A DNA stretch of 57,379 nucleotides, taken from the NCBI RefSeq assembly GCF_040719145.1, contig NZ_JBFDUZ010000009.1, forward strand, positions 1 through 57,379, in the 5' to 3' direction. Position 1 is the stretch's first letter; each line of letters opens with the position of its first letter. The position numbers and the translations under genes were made by a program. The DNA is from Paenibacillus sp. JQZ6Y-1. Lineage in GTDB: Bacteria > Bacillota > Bacilli > Paenibacillales > Paenibacillaceae. Below are positions 18,256 through 28,555 of the stretch, one piece after another. Under the pieces are notes generated by a model. It saw only the letters and a program-made list of their open reading frames with translations, ran no database searches and had not been told where the DNA came from.

Positions 18256-18321
18256 TCGCAATCTTTTTCAAAAAGCTCCGGCATGTTGTTGGGCTTCTTG
18301 AAAAAGATTGCGATTTTCTTT
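18256..18321 (+). terminator. ispE terminator
   Basis: A perfect 16-base arm, TCGCAATCTTTTTCAA, pairs with its complement at 18298-18313, followed by a T-rich tail. This is one of the strongest hairpins in the window. Confidence 0.85.
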
Positions 18322-18324
18322 TAC

Positions 18325-18368
18325 AAACACGTACAAAAATGTTATATTCACTTTAATTATTCGGGTTT
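18325..18368 (+). promoter_or_regulatory. Candidate PurR box pair before purR
   Basis: On the - strand, 18356-18368 reads AAACCCGAATAAT and matches 11 of 13 positions of the PurR box AWWWCCGAACWWT. A weaker copy on the + strand (18325-18337) lies 18 bases away in the opposite sense. Paired inverted boxes at this spacing are typical, which suggests autoregulation. Confidence 0.4.
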
Positions 18369-18420
18369 GGGATGTTTAAAGGATATAAATGTAAATTTTC
18401 GTAGATGGTGAGGAGTTCAA

Positions 18421-19257
18421 GTGAAAAAACTAAAACGGAGCGCGCGTCTGGTCGAGCTGACCCAGTATCTGACTTCACGACCGCATACGCTCATTCCACT
18501 GACGACCTTTGCTGACCGTTACGGAGCGGCCAAATCATCGATCAGCGAAGATCTGACCATTATTAAAGAGGTATTCGAGGAAGAGGGCATCGGCGAATTG
18601 CAAACGCTGGCTGGTGCGGCTGGCGGTGTGAAATATATTCCGCGTCTTTCTTATGAAAAGGCATTATCGTTTATGGAGAATTTGTGTGCGCAGCTGGAGC
18701 AACCAGATCGTCTGCTACCGGGCAATTACATCTACATGTCGGATTTGCTGGGACAACCGGCGATCTTGAATGAGGTGGGCAAAATTTTTGCTTCCGTGTT
18801 CGCAGATACGCCGATTGATGTGATCATGACTGTAGAGACCAAAGGGATTCCACTCGCGCACGCGACAGGCACCCAGCTTAATCTGCCGGTCGTTCTCGTT
18901 CGCCGAGATCATCAGATGACGGAAGGCTCTGCGGTCAGCATCAACTATGTATCCGGCTCGCATAAGAGTCTGCATACGATGACACTGTCTCGCCGGGCAC
19001 TCAAAGAGAAATCGCGCGTGCTGATTATTGATGATTTTATGAAGGCAGGCGGAACGATTCAGGGGATGGTCGATCTGCTGGATGAGTTCAATGCCACCGT
19101 TGCCGGTGTAGGCGTACTGCTGGAATCGGGTGCAGTGGATGTAGAGGACCGGTTATGGGCGGATTATGTATCGCTCGCCAAGTTGACCGATGTGGATGCT
19201 AAAAGTAAGAAAATCATGGTACAGCCGGGCAATTACTTTGAAAATGCAAAGAAATAA
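18421..19257 (+). CDS. purR: Purine operon repressor PurR
   Basis: Gram-positive PurR, a winged-helix repressor fused to a phosphoribosyltransferase-like domain, relieved by PRPP. It has 278 residues: an N-terminal wHTH (KLKRSARLVELTQYL, TFADRYGAAKSSISEDL) and a PRT domain with the PRPP loop VLIIDDFMKAGGTI (from about residue 201). The start is GTG at 18421 with GTGAGGAG about 7 bases upstream. B. subtilis follows it with yabJ and spoVG; yabJ is missing here. Confidence 0.95.
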   Translation: MKKLKRSARLVELTQYLTSRPHTLIPLTTFADRYGAAKSSISEDLTIIKEVFEEEGIGELQTLAGAAGGVKYIPRLSYEKALSFMENLCAQLEQPDRLLPGNYIYMSDLLGQPAILNEVGKIFASVFADTPIDVIMTVETKGIPLAHATGTQLNLPVVLVRRDHQMTEGSAVSINYVSGSHKSLHTMTLSRRALKEKSRVLIIDDFMKAGGTIQGMVDLLDEFNATVAGVGVLLESGAVDVEDRLWADYVSLAKLTDVDAKSKKIMVQPGNYFENAKK

Positions 19258-19451
19258 CGGGTGTCACCTATAATTTAAATTTGTTGATTGAGAATCTCTA
19301 TCAATGAGATTGCGTGCAATCGGCTGAAAACGGTAAAAAACGGCAATCCGTTAAAAAAATACACAATTAATTTTCAGAAAAAAGAAGGTATTTTGCTTCC
19401 ATGTGTGGAAATACACAACCAAGTCTTTATGGAAAAAGGTGGTGAACACAC
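19258..19451 (+). other. purR-spoVG intergenic region
   Basis: It holds small hairpins (AATCTC/GAGATT near 19290 and GATTGC-GT-GCAATC near 19308) and an AT-rich stretch before spoVG. AbrB and sigma-H control spoVG in B. subtilis. The AT-rich part could bind AbrB, but I cannot assign a sigma-H promoter with confidence. Confidence 0.35.
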
Positions 19452-19736
19452 ATGGAAATAACGGATGTAAGACTCCGCCGGGTGAATTCCGAAGGCCGTA
19501 TGAAAGCCATCGCATCCATCACAATCGACAGCGAATTTGTCGTTCACGACATTCGCGTGATTGACGGCAATAACGGAATGTTCGTTGCAATGCCGAGCAA
19601 ACGGACACCGGATGGCGAGTTCCGCGATATCGCGCATCCTATTTCTTCAAGCACACGCGAGAAGATTCAGTCGGCCGTACTGGCTGAATACGAACGTGCC
19701 GGTCTGGAAGAAGAAGTTATCGAAGAAGGCGCATAA
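19452..19736 (+). CDS. spoVG: SpoVG regulator
   Basis: A 94-residue SpoVG protein, an RNA/DNA-binding regulator found in sporulating and non-sporulating Firmicutes. The conserved N-terminus [37 protein letters not shown] and the motif [20 protein letters not shown] are all present. AAAGGTGG precedes the ATG. Its presence is no proof of sporulation, since it also controls capsule and virulence genes in non-sporulating relatives. A strong terminator follows. Confidence 0.96.
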   Translation: MEITDVRLRRVNSEGRMKAIASITIDSEFVVHDIRVIDGNNGMFVAMPSKRTPDGEFRDIAHPISSSTREKIQSAVLAEYERAGLEEEVIEEGA

Positions 19737-19768
19737 GCAAGTCCTTTATACTTATTGGGGTTTGAAAG

Positions 19769-19813
19769 AAAAGGGAGTCACGGGAGCTACAATCGTGGCT
19801 CCCTTTTCTTTTT
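19769..19813 (+). terminator. spoVG terminator
   Basis: AAAAGGGAGTCACG pairs with CGTGGCTCCCTTTT (one G-T pair), followed by CTTTTT. Confidence 0.88.
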
Positions 19814-19933
19814 GCCCGGAATAAGATATATTCAGTATGGAGTTTTTTTGCGGAAGTTAAAAAATGGTTAAATATGGTATAAGCTTCGGCTTACACCTAT
19901 CATTCATAGATCCAATTTCGAGGGGGCATTATT

Positions 19934-21328
19934 TTGAAAAGGTTGGCAGTGGTACTGGCGGCAGGTAAAGGCAAGCGCATGAAATCGAAACTGTACAAGG
20001 TGCTTCATCCGGTATGCGGCAAGCCGATGGTTGGTCATGTGGTGGATACAGTAAAACAGATCAACTGCGAGCGCAGCGTCGTGATCGTTGGACATGGTGC
20101 GGAAACAGTTAAAGCTTACTTGGGCGAGCGTGCAGAATATGCGCTGCAAAGTGAGCAGCTGGGTACTGGGCATGCAGTTAGCCAAGCAGAGCCGCTGATC
20201 GGCAGCGAACAAGGCATCACTATCGTGATCTGCGGCGATACACCGCTCGTGACTCCAGAAACGCTGGAAAACCTGATTGCCCATCATGAAGCGGAAGGCG
20301 CAGCTGTGAGCATTTTGACTGCTTCCATGCCTGATCCAACCGGTTATGGACGCATCATTCGCGGCGAAGATGGCGGCGTACGGAAAATCGTGGAGCAAAA
20401 GGACGGCAACGCGGAAGAGTTGGCGGTACACGAGATCAACACAGGTACGTACTGCTTTGACAATGAGCTGCTGTTTGCTGCGCTCAAACATGTCGACAAC
20501 AACAATGCACAGGGTGAATTTTACCTGACGGATTGCATTCCGATTTTGCGTGAGCAAGGCAAACGCATTGCCGCTTACGAAACGATGGATATTGCAGAAT
20601 CCATCGGTGTAAACGATCGGGTAGCTCTGTCGGATGCTGAGCAATTCATGCGCGAACGTCTGGCGAAAAAGCATATGCTGAACGGCGTCACGATTATCGA
20701 CAAGGCATCCACCTATATCGGTGCAGATGTAGAGATTGGCTCCGATACAATTCTATATCCGGGTACGATTCTCAAAGGCAATACCGTCATTGGCGAAGAT
20801 TGCATCATCGGTCCGAATACAGAGATCGAGAATTCGTCGGTAGGTAGTGGTACAACCATCCGTCAATCGGTTGCCTCGGAAGTAAAAGTGGGCGACCGCG
20901 TTAATGTGGGTCCATTTGCATACTTGCGTCCGGGTACCGAGCTGGCTGACGAAGTGAAGGTTGGCGACTTTGTTGAATTGAAAAATGCTAAGATCGGTCA
21001 TGGCTCCAAAGTGCCTCATCTGAGTTATGTAGGTGACGCAGAAGTCGGTTCCGGCGTTAATATTGGCTGCGGCGCGATTACTGCTAACTATGATGGCTAT
21101 AACAAATTCAAAACGATCATCGAAGACGATGTGTTTATCGGCAGTAACTCCAACCTGATCGCACCGGTACGTGTAGGCAAAGGTGCTTATGTGGTCGCTG
21201 GTTCCACAATCACAAGCGATGTGGGCGAAAGCGATCTGGCAATTGCGCGTGCGCGTCAGGAAAATAAAGCCGGATATGCCGACAAAATCCGCGCCAAAGC
21301 GAAAGCAATCAAAGAACAAAACAAATAA
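19934..21328 (+). CDS. glmU: Bifunctional N-acetylglucosamine-1-phosphate uridyltransferase / glucosamine-1-phosphate acetyltransferase
   Basis: GlmU makes UDP-GlcNAc for peptidoglycan and teichoic acid. Residues about 1-230 form the pyrophosphorylase ([34 protein letters not shown]). The rest is a left-handed beta-helix of hexapeptide repeats ending in the acetyltransferase active site ([14 protein letters not shown]). It has 464 residues. The start is TTG at 19934 after GAGGGGG. It sits upstream of prs, as in B. subtilis. Confidence 0.97.
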   Translation: MKRLAVVLAAGKGKRMKSKLYKVLHPVCGKPMVGHVVDTVKQINCERSVVIVGHGAETVKAYLGERAEYALQSEQLGTGHAVSQAEPLIGSEQGITIVICGDTPLVTPETLENLIAHHEAEGAAVSILTASMPDPTGYGRIIRGEDGGVRKIVEQKDGNAEELAVHEINTGTYCFDNELLFAALKHVDNNNAQGEFYLTDCIPILREQGKRIAAYETMDIAESIGVNDRVALSDAEQFMRERLAKKHMLNGVTIIDKASTYIGADVEIGSDTILYPGTILKGNTVIGEDCIIGPNTEIENSSVGSGTTIRQSVASEVKVGDRVNVGPFAYLRPGTELADEVKVGDFVELKNAKIGHGSKVPHLSYVGDAEVGSGVNIGCGAITANYDGYNKFKTIIEDDVFIGSNSNLIAPVRVGKGAYVVAGSTITSDVGESDLAIARARQENKAGYADKIRAKAKAIKEQNK

Positions 21329-21505
21329 TTGCCCTTTTGCTAACAAAATGCCACTATTTCTTGTCGAATTATTATATACTATATAGTGCACAATGCTTGT
21401 TGAGTAAGATCCACGATATTTATATGAACTAGCGATTGCTGATATAGAGACAGAAGCTGAGCTGATGAGCATTCCAATGAACCACCACGGAGGGTTTTAA
21501 CCATT

Positions 21506-22459
21506 ATGACTTATTGTGATTCCAAATTAAAGATTTTCACTTGTAACTCTAATCCGAAGCTGGCGGGACAAATTGCCGATTATATCGGTATTCCGATGGG
21601 GGAATCCCATACAACTAGCTTTAGCGATGGCGAGATTCAAGTGAAGCTATCCGAGAGCGTGCGGGGCTGTCATGTATATGTAATTCAATCCACCTGTGCG
21701 CCGGTCAACGACAATCTGATGGAGCTGCTCGTTATGGTCGATGCACTGAAACGTGCATCTGCGAAAAGCATCAATGTCGTGATTCCATATTACGGTTATG
21801 CCCGTCAGGACCGTAAAGCGCGTTCCCGTGATCCAATCACGGCGAAGCTGGTGGCGAATCTGATCGAAAAAGCAGGGGCTCATCGCGTCATCGCTATGGA
21901 CCTTCATGCTATGCAGATTCAAGGTTTCTTCGATATTCCAGTCGATCATCTGCTCGGCGTGCCTATTCTGGCACAGTATTTCCGTTCCAAGCAAATTGAG
22001 AATCCGGTTGTTGTCTCTCCAGACCACGGTGGTGTGGTTCGTGCGCGTAAACTGGCTGATCTGCTTAGCGCTCCGCTGGCAATCATCGACAAGCGCCGTC
22101 CAGAGCCGAACGTGAGTGAGGTCATGAACATCATCGGTAACATCGAAGGCAAAACGGCTATTTTGGTCGATGATATTATCGATACTGCCGGTACAATTGT
22201 TCTTGGTGCGAACGCTTTGATTGAAGGTGGCGTGAAGGAAGTATATGCGTGCTGTACGCACCCAGTACTGTCCGGCCCAGCCATGGACCGTCTGGAAAAC
22301 TCTCCACTGAAGGAAGTCATCGTGACCGATACGATTCCGATTACACATCCGAACCCGACCAGCAAGCTAAAAGTGCTGTCGGTTGCTCCTCTGATGGGTG
22401 AAGCGATTATCCGCGTTCACGAAGAACTGTCCATCAGCAAGCTGTTTGAAATTGAATAA
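21506..22459 (+). CDS. prs: Ribose-phosphate pyrophosphokinase
   Basis: Makes PRPP from ribose 5-phosphate and ATP for purines, pyrimidines, NAD, Trp and His. It has 317 residues, with [16 protein letters not shown], the ATP flag region [21 protein letters not shown], the catalytic His in [19 protein letters not shown], and the PRPP loop [11 protein letters not shown] (221-231). GGAGGG precedes the ATG. PRPP links it to the PurR, Hpt and NadC genes in the same window. B. subtilis has ctc next; it is not here. Confidence 0.97.
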   Translation: MTYCDSKLKIFTCNSNPKLAGQIADYIGIPMGESHTTSFSDGEIQVKLSESVRGCHVYVIQSTCAPVNDNLMELLVMVDALKRASAKSINVVIPYYGYARQDRKARSRDPITAKLVANLIEKAGAHRVIAMDLHAMQIQGFFDIPVDHLLGVPILAQYFRSKQIENPVVVSPDHGGVVRARKLADLLSAPLAIIDKRRPEPNVSEVMNIIGNIEGKTAILVDDIIDTAGTIVLGANALIEGGVKEVYACCTHPVLSGPAMDRLENSPLKEVIVTDTIPITHPNPTSKLKVLSVAPLMGEAIIRVHEELSISKLFEIE

Positions 22460-22497
22460 AAGATTCGCCGATAGATTCGCTATACGACCAACAACAG

Positions 22498-22535
22498 AAA
22501 AGGGTTACTTCCTCCATCGGAGGCAAGTAACCCTT
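22498..22535. terminator. Bidirectional terminator between prs and a small convergent gene
   Basis: AAGGGTTACTT-CCTCC pairs with GGAGG-C-AAGTAACCCTT. The T tail is better on the - strand (TTTTCTG), so it serves the small - strand gene and probably also prs. Confidence 0.8.
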
Positions 22536-22567
22536 ATCGGCATATCTGCCATATTTTCACCTGTCCG

Positions 22568-22768
22568 TCAGTAGCCGGGTCTGGAAATAAACGTATGGCG
22601 CTGGCGGTGATACAGCACACGGTTGATCTCGATAAACTGGTGATCGTAGGCAGTGATCAGCCCAATGTCGACAGGAATGCCATGCCGGTACACCTGTACA
22701 GGCATCTCCTGCCGGAAATGATCGTAGAAATGACGATTTTTCAGCAGCTGCTGCCCGAAGGTATACAT
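22568..22768 (-). CDS. Small conserved-looking protein of unknown function (66 residues)
   Basis: A short - strand gene between prs and pth. The ATG at 22768 has a perfect AAGGAGG 8 bases upstream, and a terminator lies 33 bases past the TGA, so the unit is well formed. The product starts MYTFGQQLLKNRHFYDHFRQ and ends in a basic, aromatic C-terminus (LYHRQRHTFISRPGY). It is soluble, rich in His, Tyr and Arg, and has no signal peptide or membrane segment. I do not recognise the family. The position corresponds to where B. subtilis has ctc, but there is no resemblance. Confidence 0.72.
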   Translation of the reverse strand: MYTFGQQLLKNRHFYDHFRQEMPVQVYRHGIPVDIGLITAYDHQFIEINRVLYHRQRHTFISRPGY

Positions 22769-22981
22769 GCTGATGTCCTCCTTGTGCTGGAATACAGACC
22801 GGGATAGGCCGTTTATCGCCCGCGGCATATCTGCTTGCTTGAATGTAACCCAATTTTAGCAAAAAATAAACGCCACTGCACATGCAAATGACGTTGCATG
22901 GGTATGGCACGCATAGACAGTCAGAATTGTGGCTTGTCGCCGAAGTCCTGTATTATATGTGGAAATGAGGAACAGAACATC

Positions 22982-23542
22982 ATGAAATGGATTGTTGGGC
23001 TAGGAAATCCGGGCTCTGAATACGCCAAAACGCGTCACAATGTCGGCTTTATGGCAGTGGATCGATTAGCGGAACGGCACGGAATCTCCATTAGCCAAAG
23101 TAAAAGCAAGTCGCTGATCGGCGAAGGTCATATTGGCGGCGTAAAAGTAATCTTGATGAAACCGATGACGTTTATGAATCTATCGGGTGAAGCGATTCGC
23201 GCCCACATGGATTATTATAAAATTCCGCTGGAGGATCTGATCGTCGTTTATGATGACATGGATACCGAAATCGGCAAAATTCGCTTGCGCTACAAAGGCA
23301 GTGCTGGCGGTCATAACGGTATCAAGTCGATTATCCAGCATACCGGCACGCAGGAGTTTGACCGTATCCGTATGGGCATCTCGCGCCCGGAGCCGGGTCT
23401 TGCAATTGTCGATTATGTATTGGCGAATTTCCCTAAAAAGGAAAAGGAACTGCTGGATCAAATGATCGAATCTACCTGTGATGCGATCGAATTTAGCACC
23501 AAACATACATTTGAACAGACAATGGCTAAGTTTAATGGGTAA
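22982..23542 (+). CDS. pth: Peptidyl-tRNA hydrolase
   Basis: Pth releases peptides from prematurely dropped peptidyl-tRNA. It has 186 residues, with GLGNPGSEYAKTRHNVGF holding Asn9 and the catalytic His19, KPMTFMNLSGEA, and VVYDDMDTEIGKIRLR with the catalytic-site Asp. I start at the ATG at 22982 (GAGGAA about 10 bases upstream); the open frame reaches 22898 but the extra part is unlike the family. In B. subtilis this gene (spoVC) is followed by fin and mfd; fin is missing here. Confidence 0.96.
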   Translation: MKWIVGLGNPGSEYAKTRHNVGFMAVDRLAERHGISISQSKSKSLIGEGHIGGVKVILMKPMTFMNLSGEAIRAHMDYYKIPLEDLIVVYDDMDTEIGKIRLRYKGSAGGHNGIKSIIQHTGTQEFDRIRMGISRPEPGLAIVDYVLANFPKKEKELLDQMIESTCDAIEFSTKHTFEQTMAKFNG

Positions 23543-23598
23543 TGATATACTAAGAAGCAATACGGGCGCATAACGACGCCCTTTATAACTCCATAGGT

Positions 23599-23645
23599 AC
23601 CGCCTTCCAAACCGATTGATCACAGGTAAAGAAGGCGGTTGTTTG
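23599..23645 (+). terminator. pth terminator
   Basis: ACCGCCTTC pairs with GAAGGCGGT around a 23-base loop, followed by TGTTTG. Confidence 0.6.
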
Positions 23646-23786
23646 TAGGCAAACCGGTCTTGTTCACGGTTTGTCGTTTTACCGTTGTGTCGTTTGTACA
23701 GAAAATTGTCAATCATTATGGTTGCTACGGTTTAAGTAGATTGAGCATAGAGATGATTTTGACCTGAGGATAAGTGAGGTGCCGCT

Positions 23787-26700
23787 TTGTTACACAATCT
23801 GATTGAAGCAATTGCCAAGGATCAAGACTTTGGCTCTGTAAAAGATGGTATTTTGTCGGGAATGAAGGAACAGCTGATTTCCGGTTTGTCGGGTTCCGCG
23901 CGGCATTTGCTGATTGCGGGTCTGTATCATGAAACAGAGCGACCGATGCTGGTCGTTACGCATAATATGTTCCATGCCCATAAGGTGGCTGAGGACTTGC
24001 AGGAAGCGCTTTCGCCTGAGCAGGTGCTGCTGTATCCAGCGAACGAGCTGGTAGCGGCAGAGAGTGCTATTTCTAGCCCGGAGACGCTGGCACAGCGCAT
24101 TGATGTGCTTACACAGTGCGCAGCCGGTTTCCGTGGTGTTATTGTCGTGCCTTTTTCTGGGGTACGGCGTTACCTGCCTGCACGCGATGTGATGGCAAAT
24201 GCCAAGATCGTGCTGGAAGATGGCGGCACGCTGGAGCTGGAATCATTTCTGAAGCGTATGATCGAGCTGGGCTACGAACGTGTAGAGCGCGTGGAATCGC
24301 GCGGTGAGATGAGTGTGCGCGGGGGGATTATCGACTTTTATCCGGTAACGACCAGTTTGGCGTATCGCGTGGAATTGTTCGATGAAGAGATTGATTCGAT
24401 CCGTACCTTTGACCCGGATGATCAGCGTTCGATTGATAAAGTGAAGTCTGTCACGATCACGCCATGTCGCGAGATTATTGCCGATGGCGAACGGATGCGT
24501 CAGGCTGCCGATCAAGTGGCTGCACGTTTGGATATGCAGCTGGAGAAGATGAGCGATCGTCAGGCAAAAGCACGTCTGCGTGAAGAGATTGGGCGCGAGA
24601 TTGAACTGTTGCGTCAGCATGTATATTTCCCAGAAATGTACAAATATATTGCCCTGCTGTATCCAGAGCAGATTACGCTATACGATTATCTAGCTGAAGA
24701 TACGGTTGTGATTATGGAAGAACCAGCACGTCTCTTGGAAACGGCAAGACAGCTGGAGCGCGATGAGAGCGAATGGGATATGCATTTGCTGCAAAATGGC
24801 AAGAGTCTGCCGAATCTAGAGCTGGCACGCCATACAGACGATGTGATGTACCGCAGTGGCTTCCAGCATGTCTGGATGTCGGTATTCCTGCGTCAGGTTC
24901 CGCATGTGCAGCCTGGGAATATCGTCAATTTTGTTAGCCGTACGATGCAGGATTTCCACGGTCAAATGAATGTGCTCAAATCCGAAATGGAACGCTGGAA
25001 AAAGACAGGTATCCATGTCGTTATGGTGGCAAGCGGCGAAGAGCGGATGGAACGCGTACGCCGTGTGCTAGATGACTATGATATTGAGACGCCGATTATG
25101 GTGGACGGCAATCTGCAATCTGGTTTTGAACTGCCATCGATTCATTTGGCAGTCATCACCGAAGGCGAGATGTTCTCCAAAAAGCAGCGTAAAGTGCGCA
25201 AGGTTAGCAAAAATGTCGATAATGCCGAACGGATTCGTAGCTATACCGAGCTGAAGGTAGGCGACTATGTCGTACATCAGAATCACGGGATCGGTAAATA
25301 TATGGGTATCGGTACACTGGAAGTTGCCGGTATTCACAAGGATTACATGCACATCATGTATGCCGGCGGTGACAAGCTGTCCGTGCCAATTGAGCAGATT
25401 GATCTGATCCAGAAGTATGTCGGCTCTGAGGAAAAGGAACCGAAAGTGTACAAGCTGGGCGGCAACGAATGGACACGCGTGAAGAGCAAGGTTCGTTCGT
25501 CTGTACAGGATATTGCGGATGATCTGATTAAGCTGTATGCAGAGCGTCAGGCGGCGACTGGATATGCGTTTGAACGCGATACAAATGAACAGAATGAATT
25601 TGAAAATATGTTCCCTTACGACGAGACACGCGACCAATTGCGCGCCATCGACGAGATCAAAGGCGATATGGAGAAAAACCGTCCGATGGATCGTCTGCTG
25701 TGTGGTGATGTCGGTTACGGCAAAACCGAGGTGGCGATTCGTGCCGCCTTCAAAGCAGCGATCGAAGGCAAGCAGGTAGCGATTCTGGTGCCGACTACGA
25801 TTCTGGCACAGCAGCATTACGAGACCTTCCGCGAGCGCTTTGGCGAGTATCCGTTTAATATTGGCGTGCTGAGTCGTTTCCGTACACGTAAGGAGCAGAA
25901 CGAGACGATCAAAGGGCTGAAGCAGGGTACGATTGATGTTGTCATCGGTACGCACCGTTTGTTGTCGCAGGATTTGATTTTCAAAGACCTCGGTTTGCTG
26001 ATTGTCGATGAGGAGCAGCGCTTCGGTGTTTCCCATAAAGAAAAGCTCAAGCGTCTGAAAACGAATGTAGACGTGCTGACGCTGACAGCAACGCCGATTC
26101 CACGTACACTGCATATGTCGATGCTGGGAGTACGCGATCTGTCGGTTATCGAGACACCACCGGAAAATCGTTTCCCTGTCCAGACGTATGTGGTGGAGCA
26201 TAGCCCAACTCTTGTGCGCGAAGCGGTGGAGCGCGAGCTGAATCGTGGCGGTCAGGTGTACTATCTGTACAACAAGGTACAGGGCATTCACGAAATGGCA
26301 GCTCATATCTCTGAACTGGTACCAGAAGCGCGTGTAGCAGTTGGTCACGGGCAGATGTCCGAGCAAGAGCTAGAGAAGACCATTCTCGACTTCTTGGATG
26401 GCGAGTTCGATGTATTGGTCAGCACAAGCATTATCGAGACCGGCGTCGATATTCCGAACGTGAATACGCTGATCGTGCATGATGCAGACAAAATGGGTCT
26501 ATCCCAGCTGTATCAGCTGCGTGGACGGGTAGGACGCTCCAACCGGATCGCTTACGCCTACTTTACGTATCAGCGCGACAAAGTGCTGACTGAGGTAGCG
26601 GAGAAGCGTCTGCAATCGATCAAGGAATTTACCGAGCTGGGTTCCGGCTTTAAGATCGCGATGCGTGACTTGTCGATCCGTGGTGCAGGTAATCTGCTAG

Positions 26701-27311
26701 GTGCAGAGCAGTCCGGTTTTATCGCTTCGGTCGGATTTGATCTGTACTCGCAAATGCTGGCGGAAGAGATTCAGAAACGTAAAGTGACCATGCTGGGCGA
26801 GCAGGATCTCAAGGCGAACGACTGGAATACCAGCATCAATCTGTCGGTTGACGCGTATTTGCCTTCGGATTACATTTATGATAGTATCCAAAAAATAGAA
26901 ATTTATAAAAAGGTAGCAGCGGTTTCTTCCTTCGATGATATTGCCGAATTGGAAGACGAATTGCTGGATCGCTTCGGGGAACTGCCGGAGGCGGTCATCC
27001 AGCTGATGCAGGTAGCGCGCCTGAAACTGTATGGCAAGCGTTACGGTATTGAGCAGATTGTCCGTCAAGGGGATAACGTGCAGCTGAAATTCCACGAGGG
27101 TCAGGAAAAGGCGTTCGAAATGCCGAAATTGTCCGATATTGGCAATCAGTTTGAAAGGCGTGTACAATTTAATCAGGGTTCCGCCATGGTCATCCAGGTC
27201 AAAGGCAAAGGCCTGACCGATCACGAGCTGCTGGAATTGCTGTGCAATTTCCTCGAAGCCATGATGGAATCATACAAATTAAAGGGGGAACTACAGAATG
27301 TGGCCAATTAA
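23787..27311 (+). CDS. mfd: Transcription-repair coupling factor
   Basis: Mfd removes RNA polymerase stalled at DNA damage and recruits UvrA. It has 1174 residues: N-terminal UvrB-like region, RNAP-interaction domain around KVGDYVVHQNHGIGKYMGI (about 488-), then a RecG-like translocase with Walker A GDVGYGKTEVA (from about residue 640), DEEQ box, TATPIPRTLHM, and the C-terminal TRCF domain. The start is TTG at 23787 with GTGAGGTG upstream. Its 3' end overlaps the foldase gene by 14 bases. Confidence 0.97.
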   Translation: MLHNLIEAIAKDQDFGSVKDGILSGMKEQLISGLSGSARHLLIAGLYHETERPMLVVTHNMFHAHKVAEDLQEALSPEQVLLYPANELVAAESAISSPETLAQRIDVLTQCAAGFRGVIVVPFSGVRRYLPARDVMANAKIVLEDGGTLELESFLKRMIELGYERVERVESRGEMSVRGGIIDFYPVTTSLAYRVELFDEEIDSIRTFDPDDQRSIDKVKSVTITPCREIIADGERMRQAADQVAARLDMQLEKMSDRQAKARLREEIGREIELLRQHVYFPEMYKYIALLYPEQITLYDYLAEDTVVIMEEPARLLETARQLERDESEWDMHLLQNGKSLPNLELARHTDDVMYRSGFQHVWMSVFLRQVPHVQPGNIVNFVSRTMQDFHGQMNVLKSEMERWKKTGIHVVMVASGEERMERVRRVLDDYDIETPIMVDGNLQSGFELPSIHLAVITEGEMFSKKQRKVRKVSKNVDNAERIRSYTELKVGDYVVHQNHGIGKYMGIGTLEVAGIHKDYMHIMYAGGDKLSVPIEQIDLIQKYVGSEEKEPKVYKLGGNEWTRVKSKVRSSVQDIADDLIKLYAERQAATGYAFERDTNEQNEFENMFPYDETRDQLRAIDEIKGDMEKNRPMDRLLCGDVGYGKTEVAIRAAFKAAIEGKQVAILVPTTILAQQHYETFRERFGEYPFNIGVLSRFRTRKEQNETIKGLKQGTIDVVIGTHRLLSQDLIFKDLGLLIVDEEQRFGVSHKEKLKRLKTNVDVLTLTATPIPRTLHMSMLGVRDLSVIETPPENRFPVQTYVVEHSPTLVREAVERELNRGGQVYYLYNKVQGIHEMAAHISELVPEARVAVGHGQMSEQELEKTILDFLDGEFDVLVSTSIIETGVDIPNVNTLIVHDADKMGLSQLYQLRGRVGRSNRIAYAYFTYQRDKVLTEVAEKRLQSIKEFTELGSGFKIAMRDLSIRGAGNLLGAEQSGFIASVGFDLYSQMLAEEIQKRKVTMLGEQDLKANDWNTSINLSVDAYLPSDYIYDSIQKIEIYKKVAAVSSFDDIAELEDELLDRFGELPEAVIQLMQVARLKLYGKRYGIEQIVRQGDNVQLKFHEGQEKAFEMPKLSDIGNQFERRVQFNQGSAMVIQVKGKGLTDHELLELLCNFLEAMMESYKLKGELQNVAN

Positions 27312-28440
27312 AAAAGCTGCTCGTAAAACAGCGGTATTCACAGCAGGAGCTGTACTGAGCATCAGTCTGTTAGCAGCTTGCAGCAACAACACAACGGCAA
27401 CTACGGATAAAACAGAACAACAAAAGGATAACAGCCCGGTTGTTGCGCAATACGATGGCGGTACAATCACCGAGAACGAATTCAACAAAGAAGTTAGCAT
27501 GATGAAATTTTTGACCCCACAATATGCACAAATGTTCGATCAAGACCAGTATAGAGACCTTCTGCTTCAGCAGGAAGTTGCTTATAAATCGTTGGCTGCT
27601 GGCGCAAGCCAGACTGCGCAACAAGCAGGTGCCAAGCAAGCAGATGAGCAATTGGCTCAACTGAAATCCAGCGTGGATGCAGAGCAACTGCAACAAATGC
27701 TGACAACTTCTAACCTGACAGAGCAGGATGTCAAAGATTATATGACGCGTGCACTGACAGCTTCAGAAGTAATGAAGGAAAAAGTAACAGATGCCGATGT
27801 ACAAAAGTACTTTGACGAGCACAAAGAAGAATACACGACAGCGAATGTACGCCACGTGCTGATCGGTCTGCAAAGTGCAGACGGCAAAACAACACGTACC
27901 GATGCACAAGCGCTGAAACTGGCAAAAGAAGTGAAAGCGAAACTGGATGCTGGTGCAGACTTTGCCGAAATCGCTAAGAAATATTCCGATGATCCAGGTT
28001 CCAAAGACAAAGGTGGTCTGTATGAAGGCCAACCAGTCAGCAACTGGGTAGAGCAATTTAAAGAAGCAACATTGACTCAAAAAATCGGCGTGATCGGTGA
28101 TCCAGTGAAAACTGACTATGGCTACCACATTATCAAAGTGGAATCCCGTACCGAAAAAGCATTTGCTGATCTGACAGACGAAGAGAAGGACACCATCAAG
28201 TCCCAGCTCGCTTCGCAAAACTTCAGCAAATATATGACCGATGATATTCCAAAAATGATTAAGAGCAAAAACCTGCCAAAAGTTGAAGGCGCAGCTGAAG
28301 GTACAGAAGCTGTACCGGGCGCTACCAGCGGAACAGGTGCTGACGCAACAGGCACACCGGGTACTGCTGGCGATGCCTCTACAGGCAGCAGCACAACTGA
28401 CAATGGCGCAAATGCAACTGAAGGCACCAGCAGCAAGTAA
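27298..28440 (+). CDS. PrsA-like foldase lipoprotein (parvulin PPIase)
   Basis: An exported peptidyl-prolyl isomerase of 380 residues. A signal peptide ends in the lipobox LAAC with lipid-modified Cys28. A SurA-like N-terminal helical region (about 45-165) precedes a PPIC parvulin domain (about 180-275: VRHVLIGLQ, ADFAEIAKKYSDDPGSKDKGG, YGYHIIKVESR). The C-terminal 55 residues are a Gly/Thr/Ala/Ser-rich tail of low complexity. GGGGGA precedes the ATG. It lies directly after mfd, where B. subtilis has spoVT, and a strong terminator follows. Confidence 0.9.
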   Translation: MWPIKKAARKTAVFTAGAVLSISLLAACSNNTTATTDKTEQQKDNSPVVAQYDGGTITENEFNKEVSMMKFLTPQYAQMFDQDQYRDLLLQQEVAYKSLAAGASQTAQQAGAKQADEQLAQLKSSVDAEQLQQMLTTSNLTEQDVKDYMTRALTASEVMKEKVTDADVQKYFDEHKEEYTTANVRHVLIGLQSADGKTTRTDAQALKLAKEVKAKLDAGADFAEIAKKYSDDPGSKDKGGLYEGQPVSNWVEQFKEATLTQKIGVIGDPVKTDYGYHIIKVESRTEKAFADLTDEEKDTIKSQLASQNFSKYMTDDIPKMIKSKNLPKVEGAAEGTEAVPGATSGTGADATGTPGTAGDASTGSSTTDNGANATEGTSSK

Positions 28441-28463
28441 TACGCTGGGCGTAAGAGCAATAT

Positions 28464-28498
28464 CACAAAATAGCGCGGGCTTCCGCGCTATTTTTGTG
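28464..28498 (+). terminator. Foldase-gene terminator
   Basis: CACAAAATAGCGCGG pairs with CCGCGCTATTTTTGTG around a GCTT loop. The T run lies inside the outer stem. Confidence 0.8.
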
Positions 28499-28555
28499 CA
28501 ATAAGCAACTGGCAATCATGGAGAAGGATCTGCCGCCGGAGGAGGACCGATTTTT

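Noticed and set aside
19365..19451. Sigma-H promoter of spoVG
   Set aside because: No convincing -35/-10 pair of sigma-H type was found.
25068..26366. 432-codon frame on the - strand within mfd
   Set aside because: It is the antisense shadow of mfd; the + strand protein has full Mfd motifs.
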